A DNA stretch of 64,000 nucleotides. It comes from Brachionus manjavacas. Lineage: Eukaryota > Rotifera > Eurotatoria > Ploima > Brachionidae. The notes under the pieces are model-generated. The model had not been told where the DNA came from, searched no databases, and saw only the letters and a program-made list of their open reading frames with translations. The position numbers were made by a program, and so were the translations under genes. The stretch covers positions 402,001 to 466,000 of the forward strand of contig JAHQIY010000019.1 in NCBI GenBank assembly GCA_019054805.1. Reading direction: 5' to 3'. Every line of letters begins with the position of its first letter. The stretch's first letter is position 1. Shown in pieces: positions 24,301 through 29,737 of the stretch.

Positions 24301-25546
24301 AAATAAGATATTTGGTAAGAAAAATGTAAAATTGACTAAAAAATTTTTTTTTGTTTTAAACAATACGCAATATCGAGCTTTTTTTATTTTTTCGAAAAAA
24401 AATATTTCTTACCAACTAATATTGACGTAAGATTACGTAAGTTTACTAAAAATAATGTAAAATTAGGTAAAATGACGTAATTTTGCAGATTCTGTAATTA
24501 TAAAGCCCTTAAGCTATATTTTTCTAATTTTTGGACCATTTACCACCATTTTAAATTTTAATGTTTTTTATTTAAAAATAAAAAACCTGAAATGATAAGT
24601 GAATTGGTATGTCAGAAAATCTGTAAAAATACTTTAAACTTAAATTTAATTCATATATTTTAAGAGAATTAATAATCAAAGCCTTGATAAAAAATTAAAT
24701 TAAATGGGTATATTTTTTATAAAGTATATTAATTCATAATCAAGGTAAAGTCTCATCATAGTTAAAAGTGTTTAAGTTTAGAATTTTGGCGATAAAATTG
24801 TGATTGAAAATGACGGCGAGTTGAATTAAGATTGACTGATAGCAATTTAAAAAAAAACTGAATTTTTCACAGGTCGACAGAAACAAAAGTCTTTTTATAC
24901 TGAAATATTTGCTATTTAAAACTTAAAGATTCTATTTTTTGTCAGGGTATCAATCTCTCATAGTTTTTCATAGGCAATAAACTGGCAAAATATTTAAAAT
25001 TTTACATAAATATACAAAAAATCAAAATTGTAATTGAATAATTCCGTAATTTCAAGAGTTATCTTTTTGTTTTTCTTTAATTTTTCTATAAAGTTGTTAC
25101 ATAATTCCTATGGAAAACCTCTAAGTTAAAATCTATGAATTTTGCTTTTTTTTGAATTGGTAAATCATCATTGACATTAATCTCTCACATTATTTTAACT
25201 TTGTAATAATCTACATTAATAAATAAAATTTAAATTTGTTTTAACATTCTATTAATACAAAAAATCGAAATTAGATTCTTTAGATTTGAAAACATGTGCT
25301 GATTATGTCTCAAAGCGACAAAGTTACATTAATTTAAATTAAAAGTTAAAATAAATATTTTTTTGCAGAAGACCAGAAACTTCTTTTCTGTGGTTCACTA
25401 AGCCGTATCAAACATTTCGGTATGTCATTTGGAAAAATTACTGGAAAACTATTCTCCTAGTTTTTTTTGTTTTAATTTTGATTTTTGGATTTGTTATTTT
25501 TATTATACAGCTGCCAAGTGCTATTGTCAACAAAGTTTTAGGCTAA
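45..25546 (+). CDS. Otoferlin-type ferlin, 16-exon model
   Basis: Large C2-domain membrane protein of the ferlin family; relatives act in calcium-triggered vesicle fusion and membrane repair. I joined 45-361, 3329-3673, 6402-7113, 8476-8522, 8567-8813, 11958-13377, 16033-16126, 16255-16267, 16409-16669, 16725-17009, 17081-17248, 17298-17505, 17554-17862, 17919-18357, 21742-22977 and 25369-25546. All introns are GT-AG, all phases agree, and the total is 6,279 nt (2,092 aa), near otoferlin's roughly 2,000. Domain order is C2A, C2B, C2C, FerA, FerB, C2D, C2-de, C2E, C2F and a C-terminal anchor. Telling motifs are [16 protein letters not shown] (C2B), LDWWSKYF before C2E and [10 protein letters not shown] before the anchor. 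The start Met at 45 resembles otoferlin's short N-terminus. An AATAAA lies at 25576-25581. Exons 7 and 8 (16033-16267) are the least certain; no clear DysF domain is seen. Otoferlin type is preferred over dysferlin/myoferlin by C2F-anchor similarity (known family), orthology by inference. Confidence 0.88.
1030..1077. repeat. Perfect 20-bp inverted repeat
   Basis: Arms 1030-1049 and 1058-1077 (CAAAGGAAATATTTTCTTTA and its complement) surround an 8-nt loop. It could form a cruciform or an RNA hairpin in the ferlin primary transcript. No further homology is seen. Confidence 0.75.
1741..2027 (-). pseudogene. SWIM/MULE-type relic, broken copy
   Basis: Near-copy of the sequence at 23250-23560: flanking non-coding sequence from about 1588 to 2065 also matches about 23109-23597. 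The minus strand begins [11 protein letters not shown] after the same TTTTAG acceptor, then runs into a stop because bases present in the other copy are deleted. The C-terminal Cys-rich part (CKTC-like, poly-lysine) is still readable in another frame. It is non-functional and antisense to ferlin. Confidence 0.6.
3329..3673 (+). CDS. Ferlin exon 2: end of C2A and linker
   Basis: Opens after TTTATTTTAG and restores the frame as N-P-F-A-K-Y. It contains the C2A tail, with the segment [16 protein letters not shown] matching the ferlin strand that closes C2A. A charged linker follows (residues about 165-220). The donor is AA|GTATAA. Confidence 0.75.
3930..4210 (-). mobile_element. LINE reverse-transcriptase relic
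   Basis: Minus-strand translation gives [19 protein letters not shown], then [12 protein letters not shown] and NCRLIS. This is the early RT region of CR1/jockey-like LINEs (IPxDWKxAxI...NYRPIS). Stops interrupt it upstream, and no endonuclease or catalytic box remains. It lies antisense in ferlin intron 2. Confidence 0.65.
4589..5560. repeat. TIR element, copy A (right end lost)
   Basis: Begins TGGTTTAATTTTTTGTTTG and contains ATGTTGAAATAACATTG and AAAAGTGCGATG, as in the left end of copy B (9668 onward). The interior from about 5030 (AAAATGCTATTTCTAAAGC, then repeated GTTCACCTAA words) to about 5560 aligns with 9975-10480. The inverted right terminus present in copy B is missing. It has no transposase: a non-autonomous element. 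Confidence 0.55.
6402..7113 (+). CDS. Ferlin exon 3: C2B
   Basis: Encodes residues about 221-458. C2B starts near [13 protein letters not shown] and contains [20 protein letters not shown], the most ferlin-specific stretch; vertebrate otoferlin has a closely similar GTIYREP...KW block. The acceptor CCAAAG at 6401 and donor AAAG|GTTAGT at 7114 keep phase. Calcium-binding aspartates are sparse, as in other ferlin C2B domains. Confidence 0.85.
7114..8475 (+). other. Ferlin intron 3
   Basis: AT-rich. Around 7740-7910 is a less AT-rich patch with repeated CTGCAAA/TTTGCAGA words and AGCAGAC, resembling the inverted-repeat element at 52012-52309. No exon is recognised. Confidence 0.5.
8476..8522 (+). 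CDS. Ferlin exon 4: 47-nt acidic exon
   Basis: Short exon reading [15 protein letters not shown] between TTTTTATAG and GTAAAT. The acidic linker and its phase (0 in, 2 out) bridge exons 3 and 5. A 44-nt intron separates it from exon 5. Confidence 0.65.
8567..8813 (+). CDS. Ferlin exon 5: first half of C2C
   Basis: Reads NNILVPYG, then a strand [14 protein letters not shown], the insert [11 protein letters not shown] and [12 protein letters not shown]. Order and wording follow otoferlin C2C (IFGF...VDPFVEVSFAG). The donor follows ACT at 8813 in phase 0. Confidence 0.85.
8950..9380 (-). mobile_element. LINE RT C-terminal relic
   Basis: Minus strand reads [20 protein letters not shown] and QVWNPM, matching the LINE motif LYxxxVRPxLEYAVQVWNP, followed by decayed ELEKLKLRK-like sequence. 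Stops and shifts are frequent. It is antisense to ferlin. Confidence 0.65.
9668..10588. repeat. TIR element, copy B
   Basis: The left end TGGTTTAATTTTTTGTG and right end AAACAAATTAAACCA are inverted. Both ends carry ATGTTGAAATAACATTG and GTGCGATG words within the first 80 bp. The interior matches copy A (GTTCACCTAA block, AACCGACTAGACCAAG). Unlike copy A it contains a GC-rich block at about 9780-9960. No transposase reading frame; no clear target duplication seen. Confidence 0.6.
9780..9960. repeat. GC-rich insert within TIR element
   Basis: About 180 bp with repeated GGCCGG/CCGGCC and GGCCGCC words in DNA otherwise near 25% GC; absent from copy A. It may be a separate nested insertion or the ancestral core lost in copy A. 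No long open frame with recognisable homology; a minus-strand frame across it has no family resemblance. Confidence 0.5.
11040..11513 (+). mobile_element. LINE 3' end (sense)
   Basis: Translates as [20 protein letters not shown] then [11 protein letters not shown], the C-terminal WNxLP...FKxxLD motif of LINE polyproteins. A 3' UTR follows, ending CTTGCCGTAGCTTATT and a TATTATT-rich tail, as at 61870-62020. 5'-truncated. Confidence 0.65.
11595..11700 (-). mobile_element. LINE 3' end (antisense)
   Basis: The complement ends GCTTGCCGTAGCTTATTAAT plus TATTATT, the same terminal sequence as the sense copy ending at 11513. The two elements lie tail to tail, about 80 bp apart. Upstream parts (to perhaps 11900) are too decayed to bound. 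Confidence 0.55.
11958..13377 (+). CDS. Ferlin exon 6: C2C end, FerA, FerB
   Basis: The longest exon (1,420 nt, residues about 557-1029). The true start lies upstream of the first start codon: after CTTACAAG the frame reads [20 protein letters not shown], the NPxWN strand of C2C. Then [13 protein letters not shown] (ferlin linker), a FerA-like helical region and FerB ([17 protein letters not shown]). Codon use is noticeably richer in G and C than in the flanking introns. The donor is CCTG|GTAAGA. Confidence 0.88.
13816..14624. repeat. Foldback element with 103-bp TIRs, TA-flanked
   Basis: The arms 13816-13918 and 14522-14624 are inverted copies, nearly identical over 103 bp. They start AGGTTCGCGCGGAGCAAAAC and end ACGGTTTTTTAGGT. 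Each end is flanked by TA (13814-13815 and 14625-14626), as in Tc1/mariner-type insertion. The roughly 600-bp middle has no coding frame. It is a large MITE; near-identical arms suggest recent activity. Confidence 0.85.
14845..14950. repeat. Perfect 48-bp hairpin, 10-nt loop
   Basis: The arms 14845-14892 and 14903-14950 are exact complements and start CAGGAATCTCCAATTCTGAT. The 10-nt loop reads ATAATCCATT. Base composition is closer to even than the surrounding intron. It would fold into an uninterrupted 48-bp RNA stem in the ferlin pre-mRNA. Mechanism (palindromic duplication, MITE or small-RNA precursor) is not determinable here. Confidence 0.85.
16033..16267 (+). CDS. Ferlin exons 7 and 8 (tentative)
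   Basis: Two small candidate exons, 16033-16126 and 16255-16267, join FerB to C2D in phase. The first reads [20 protein letters not shown] and follows a branch-point-like TGCTAAT; upstream in frame is a stop, so it must start by splicing. The second is a 13-nt microexon giving REANL. Donors are weak (AAG|GTTTTT, CTG|GTTTGC). Homology is not decisive; cDNA could show a different join. Confidence 0.4.
16409..17009 (+). CDS. Ferlin exons 9-10: C2D
   Basis: Exons 16409-16669 and 16725-17009 flank a 55-nt intron. The C2D core is [20 protein letters not shown], then [23 protein letters not shown] and [10 protein letters not shown], continuing with [10 protein letters not shown]. Asp residues in both calcium loops (SDP, YDEDP) are present, so this C2 is the best candidate for true calcium binding. 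The reading may end at TAT 17009 before a 71-nt intron. Confidence 0.88.
17081..17505 (+). CDS. Ferlin exons 11-12: C2-de
   Basis: Exons 17081-17248 and 17298-17505, separated by a 49-nt intron with donor [16 protein letters not shown] matches the ferlin signature [22 protein letters not shown] and [11 protein letters not shown] match the strands that close this divergent C2. No calcium-site aspartates are evident. Confidence 0.85.
17554..18357 (+). CDS. Ferlin exons 13-14: linker and C2E start
   Basis: Exons 17554-17862 and 17919-18357 flank a 56-nt intron. [14 protein letters not shown] is the conserved motif before C2E. It is followed by a lysine/arginine-rich tract ([10 protein letters not shown]) that could bind acidic lipids (inference). 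Exon 14 gives [12 protein letters not shown] and the first C2E strands ([13 protein letters not shown]). Its donor lies after GGAAA at 18357. Confidence 0.85.
18425..20490 (-). mobile_element. CR1/jockey-like LINE, decayed
   Basis: The longest LINE copy, antisense in ferlin intron 14. Reading the minus strand: linker [19 protein letters not shown] (20317-20036), [11 protein letters not shown] (about 19800), [14 protein letters not shown] (about 19390), the catalytic YADD as [11 protein letters not shown] (about 19300), then [16 protein letters not shown] and [15 protein letters not shown], finishing WNKLPNEIV. At least one frameshift and several stops break it. A TAATAA-rich tail lies near 18425-18480. 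The endonuclease domain is absent (5' truncation). Confidence 0.8.
20666..20726 (-). pseudogene. Exon-like relic [10 protein letters not shown]
   Basis: On the minus strand, after a TTATAAAAG acceptor-like site, the frame reads [19 protein letters not shown] and stops. It may be the last exon of the SWIM-family relic at 21273-21367, which has the same orientation. The coding look is based on composition only. Confidence 0.3.
21273..21367 (-). pseudogene. SWIM/MULE-type relic exon
   Basis: The minus strand after AAATTTAG reads [20 protein letters not shown] then [10 protein letters not shown] and a stop. It aligns with [20 protein letters not shown] of the copy at 23560 and begins at the same intron position and phase. 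The post-SWIM tail of MULE-type proteins typically has such a KRxRPGxP motif. Confidence 0.45.
21742..22977 (+). CDS. Ferlin exon 15: C2E end and C2F
   Basis: Encodes residues about 1622-2033. SFELEANLP completes C2[19 protein letters not shown] and the YNAWRD motif are ferlin-specific. C2F starts at [20 protein letters not shown] and keeps aspartates in both loops ([14 protein letters not shown]). [19 protein letters not shown] and GWWPFEA are nearly as in otoferlin. It follows a 3.4-kb intron carrying a LINE relic. Confidence 0.93.
23250..23894 (-). pseudogene. SWIM zinc-finger, MULE-type relic
   Basis: Two minus-strand exons. The first (about 23894-23624) reads [17 protein letters not shown] then CTCSYWVKN, a stop, and [12 protein letters not shown]: a SWIM finger (CxCx~nCxH) with one stop replacing a residue. 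A 63-nt GTAAGT...TTTTAG intron joins it in phase to 23560-23250 ([20 protein letters not shown], an acidic stretch, then [15 protein letters not shown]). SWIM plus an RGxxKK tail is typical of Mutator-like transposases and their domesticated FLYWCH relatives. The N-terminal catalytic part is missing. The second exon alone is an intact 102-codon frame. Confidence 0.65.
24170..24490. repeat. Small TIR element, TTACGTAA type
   Basis: The left end GCAAAATTACGTAATTTGAC and the inverted right end share GCAAAATTACGT, ACATTATTTTTAGTAA and further ACGTAA words; the arms are imperfect over about 60 bp. No coding frame. Sequences near 36000-36195 and 39600-39840 use the same words. Confidence 0.5.
25369..25546 (+). 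CDS. Ferlin exon 16: membrane anchor
   Basis: After TTTTTTGCAG the frame gives [19 protein letters not shown], the invariant pre-anchor motif of ferlins. About 22 hydrophobic residues follow (from [10 protein letters not shown] to IIQLP) and then a short lumenal tail ending VNKVLG. This makes a tail-anchored, type II topology with the C2 domains in the cytosol. Confidence 0.92.
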
Positions 25547-25575
25547 TTTAATTGTATATTACCAAATTTTAAATT

Positions 25576-25581
25576 AATAAA
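25576..25581 (+). terminator. Ferlin polyadenylation signal
   Basis: AATAAA 30 bases after the ferlin stop codon, suggesting a short 3' UTR. Confidence 0.5.
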
Positions 25582-26539
25582 ATAATGAAAACACCCTTTA
25601 AAATGTTTTTAACTTTTTATTTTTATTGTTAATTGCTTATTGTCATTTATATATTTTTAAAGAAATTAAATTTTAATAAATGCATTTTTCTAATTCCGTA
25701 ATTTTAAAAAAATCTCAAATAAATCCTTTAAAAAAATATTTAGTTTTATTCTTAAAATGAATTTTTTATCTGATTAATTTGTCAATTTGGAAAAATTCAC
25801 AAAAATTGAAGACTCTAAAAACTTTAATAAACTTTAAATTTAATAACTTGTTTTTATTATTACTAATTTTAATGAACAAATCTAGGGATTGATTATTATC
25901 AATTTTTTTCATTGTTTTTCAAAACAGCACTTTAAAAAATTCCATAGTGAATTTTGAACATGAGGCATTTTTAGTTATTATTTTTTAATATTATTAATAA
26001 TGTGATATTCATTTTTTACATTACAATTTTTAATACCTAAGGAAATTTAATTTTATTAGTTTTACCTTTGATAGAGTTTTTTTTTTAATAGAAAAAAAAA
26101 CTGGAACAGGTTGTAAACAAAAAAAATCCGTACCAAAATCAAATTATAGCGAAAATCATTTAGTCAAAAAATCTGGATCAAGTAAAAGTGGCAATGATGG
26201 ATCTAGCAGAAGTGATAATGATACTGGAAATAAGCTGAAAGCAATTAGTTAAATTAAATTTAAATATTAAATTAAAAAATAAATATTTCATCAATTAAAA
26301 AAATGATTTTTATTAAAATTACAATATTTAATTGTAATTAATTTTAATTTGGAAGCATCTAATTTTCAAAATTCAAAAAAAATAATTTTTATCCTTAAAA
26401 AATAAATAATTAGTCAGGTTCGCTTATAAAGTATTGATTTTTACTTTCATTTATAAATTTCCTGATATATTTAATCATTTTAAATAAAAATTTTATTTAA
26501 GTTATTTTTTCAGCATTAACTCTTAATTTAAACCGTGGC

Positions 26540-27275
26540 ACAAAAAACGGCATGTAATTATTACCTTTGTTTATTTTATGCAAAAAAAAAACTAAAATAC
26601 TGAAGTTGGAACAAAATTTTTTATTCATTACTTTTTTTTTGAAAAATATAGTACTAATTATCTAAATAGAACAAAAAAATAAAAATAAAAACAAAATGTA
26701 TTTTTTAGGAACAAAATAATAATTATTTTTTTGTGTTTTTTGATTAACAACATGAAATGAACTTATGAAATCAATAAAATCATCGAGTCTTGGCATTTTT
26801 TAGCATCCTCCAAGTGGCGAAAACTACAGAAAGGAAAATAACTTTTACCTTTTCCTCTAGTTTATCCTTTAGTATTAGCTCCAAAGGCCTGATCTTGAGA
26901 TATGTTATTAGGAATTTCTTCAATTATAGACATTTTTTTTTAAATTCCCGAGTTATTTTAGAGATTTATTTATTTATTTGATTAACTACATCGAACTAGA
27001 GACAAGGCTACATTGTTTTATATAAAAGTAAAATCAAAAGTGTTAATTTGATAAACAAAAAAAAACAAGAAAGTTAAAAAAATTTCAAAGTGGCAATTTT
27101 TTTGAACATTATAGGATTAATTGATAAATAATTTAGGTTTTTTTGATTGTATATGAATTTCATTTCAATCAATTATGTACTAATAAATCAAAATGTTTTT
27201 ATTTTGTTCCTAATTCAGTATTTTAGTTTTTAAAATGCATTGTTATTTTAAAATATTAAACGCGACAAAAAACTA
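26540..27275. repeat. Probable foldback repeat
   Basis: ACTAAAATACTGAAGTTGGA with following ACAAAAT (about 26590-26625) recurs inverted at about 27203-27235 with few differences; weaker similarity continues outward (GCAT, GTGGC/GTCGC plus ACAAAAAAC). The boundaries are approximate. Confidence 0.4.
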
Positions 27276-28269
27276 CTTTTGAATTTTATTTTTTGATTCA
27301 TTTTAGAATTTACTTTTGATTTTCGAATTTGTATGTCAAGCGTAAAAGATTATAAATAAAATTATAAATTATAGGACATTCAAACAGAATTCAACTTTTC
27401 TATCAAAAAATTACTCGAATTATATTTAATTATTTTCCAATCAATCAAATCTGAAATATTAATTTTTGAACAAATATATTTTTAATATTTTTAAAATGTC
27501 CCATATTTGGCTGACTAATTTATTTCTCATTATAAAAAAAATATTATTTTATACAATCAAAAAACAGTTTAAAAATTTTTATTGAAATAATAATTTGGTC
27601 AGAAAATTGACCGTTCATTGTAAAAAATTTAATCAGAATTTACTAAAAGTTTTAGAAAACTTAAAACAAAATAATTTGACTATGCTGAATAAAAGATTTT
27701 AATTCCAAGCTTTTCTTGAATTAATTAATTTACCGTATTCCCTCGTTCGAATTTTTTCGATTTTTCTATTTATTGTCTAAAACTCAACTCTTTCTAAAAT
27801 TGATTTCTAATTAGGAAAAAGTGTTAAAAGCATCGCTTAACAGTATGCATGCCACTCATAAGAGTTAGAGGCTCCTTATCATATTATTATTTTATTTATT
27901 TAATGCCAATTCTGGCGATGTCAATAAAAAATAAAAAATAGAAAAAAAAAAATAATTTTAAATTAAATATAAAAAAAAAAAACAGAAAAAATAACGCAAG
28001 AAAATATTTGCTTTTCACATAATTTTTTTGCATAAAAAAAGAGGCTCCTTGTATAACAATCAGCACATAATTCATTCAATATATAGTACATAAGCTTGAT
28101 CTTCGTCCAAGTATATCGAGAGATTCTCTTTCTTATTCTCAGTACAATTATATTTGAATTAAAAAAATATGAAATATAAAATACGAGTTACATTTGAAAG
28201 CAGCAAAAAGGGTCATAATGGGTACAACAATTCAAATTGGTAAAGGTAAAGTAAAGGAATTTAGAAAAG

Positions 28270-28670
28270 TTCTATATATCATGATAAAAATAAATAATTG
28301 AAGTACTTCAAGGAGAACTCGAAGATTGGTTTACTTCTTCATCAAATTCTTTAAAATCAGAAAGTCCCGAGAAAATTTTCACAGACCAGTTGCTTCAAAT
28401 GAAAAAAAAACGATCAAGACTTAAAGATTCCACACTTTGATGGTCCAAGAGATGGCTACATTGGTGAATGGCAATGAATAGTGAAAAATGGTGTAAAAAA
28501 TCTAATATTCTATTAGAAGATTTGGTTACTGAAGTCATGGTCTTTTTAAGAGGCAACGTGCTTCAAACTACAATACAACTAAAAAGATCAAATGAATATC
28601 TTTCATAAAACGAATTTAAAAATAATTTGCAAAAAATTTACACTCCTGGCAATATTCAGAGTTAACTGAG
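28270..28670 (+). pseudogene. Retroelement gag-like relic
   Basis: Fragments in shifting plus-strand frames: ELEDWFTSSSNS, then IPHFDGPRDGYIGEW, then KSNILLEDLVTEVMVFLRGN and NEFKNNLQKIYTPG. The FDG...W...LEDLV...LRG pattern is reminiscent of LTR-retrotransposon gag capsid proteins. Stops and frameshifts are present and no pol follows. Weakly supported. Confidence 0.35.
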
Positions 28671-28954
28671 AATAATTTAATTTTAGATAATTAGTAGTGA
28701 CGATGAATATTTTTCAACCACAAAAATTGTAAAATATACCACAAATTTAATAAAATAAGAACTGATTTATTAGAATAAGAACAATTTAAAGAAATAATAA
28801 ACACATATTAAGAAAATAGAATTTTTATTAGAAAGAAGTAAAAAAAAAAGAAAAATACAAACAAATTCATTAAACTAATAATTTTTTTTTAATTCTCATC
28901 ACAAATTGAAGAAAAAAATAATAATTAGAGTACTAATTATCTTGTTTACATTTG

Positions 28955-29737
28955 TTAACACAATAAAAATATTTCCTTTTTTTTTAATTCACCGCCGCAT
29001 GTTTTACATGTAACTTTTTCATGAGCAACGTTTTGTGAGCTAGCCCTATTAATTCTTTTAGTTGGTGGCTGAATTATTTCTTCTTCTTTGTCTTCTTCTT
29101 CAATACCAGCCTCGATTGTTTCGATTAAATCAGATGGTTGAGTAATCAATGCTGATTTATTTTTTAAAGAACCACCAGCTTTTCTTAAAATGTAATTAAT
29201 TTTATCTTTTTTTGGCGGATTGATTCCTTGCTTGATTAACTCATGAATGATACGCTCAGTCTTTTGTACCAAACTTTCTAAGTATTTTATTCGATTGATT
29301 ACATCGTCGTCAATCTTTTGTTTATTCTCTTCTTCTATGTGGTTCATGTGATCATCTTCTGAAACAAAACATCTGCCTGTTGTCCCATCGTTTACTTCCA
29401 GATAAAGTGCTGCCCGACAACCGTTATTCAGATATTTACAATAATATCTATATTTGTCTCCGTCTTGTTTTTTAACTATCCACGTGTCTCTATTCACTTT
29501 CCCGTCAAGTACATCTCGTTCCATGTCTTTGAAATTGTCGATTTCACAATGCATATCGTACATTATAGCTTTTCTTCTTTTCTTTTTTGACTTGGGGCTT
29601 TTTAAGATTTTGCCGGAAAATACGTCAACATCATCAAGAGTTTGGTCTGATGGATCTAACAAGACACTCTCGGGCGATTGAGTTTTTGGTTCTACGGTTT
29701 CTGAATTCATTATATGATTAAGTTGTATCTCATCCAC
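28955..29737 (-). CDS. FLYWCH-like zinc-finger protein
   Basis: Intact 260-aa frame. Residues about 80-140 (TWIVKKQDGDKYRYYCKY, then NNGCRAALYL and DDHMNHIEEE) form a C-x5-C...H-x2-H finger of the FLYWCH/WRKY-like class found in Mutator-type transposases and in many derived host proteins. A coiled region follows (residues about 145-170), then an acidic stretch and a terminal CKTCGGELKKKE motif. That motif resembles the tail of the SWIM relic at 23250 ([12 protein letters not shown]). No transposase core is present, so it is either a DNA-binding co-opted protein or a truncated element. The frame is unbroken and no intron is needed. DNA binding is inferred from the family. Confidence 0.65.
   Translation of the reverse strand: MDEIQLNHIMNSETVEPKTQSPESVLLDPSDQTLDDVDVFSGKILKSPKSKKKRRKAIMYDMHCEIDNFKDMERDVLDGKVNRDTWIVKKQDGDKYRYYCKYLNNGCRAALYLEVNDGTTGRCFVSEDDHMNHIEEENKQKIDDDVINRIKYLESLVQKTERIIHELIKQGINPPKKDKINYILRKAGGSLKNKSALITQPSDLIETIEAGIEEEDKEEEIIQPPTKRINRASSQNVAHEKVTCKTCGGELKKKEIFLLC

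Larger units (their letters stand above)
22978..25368 (+). other. Ferlin intron 15
   Basis: Holds an antisense SWIM-family relic (23250-23890) and an inverted-repeat element rich in TTACGTAA words (about 24170-24490). The remainder is AT-rich without an exon. Confidence 0.6.
25547..28269. other. Intergenic, repeat-rich
   Basis: No complete gene seen. It holds an exon-like open frame at 26092-26252 and a pair of inverted blocks (ACTAAAATACTGAA near 26590 and its complement near 27220) that suggest a 650-700 bp foldback repeat. The rest is AT-rich simple sequence. Confidence 0.5.

Noticed and set aside
29454-29681. Plus-strand 75-codon frame
   Set aside because: Opposite strand of the FLYWCH-like gene; serine/phenylalanine-rich complement of its lysine/glutamate codons.
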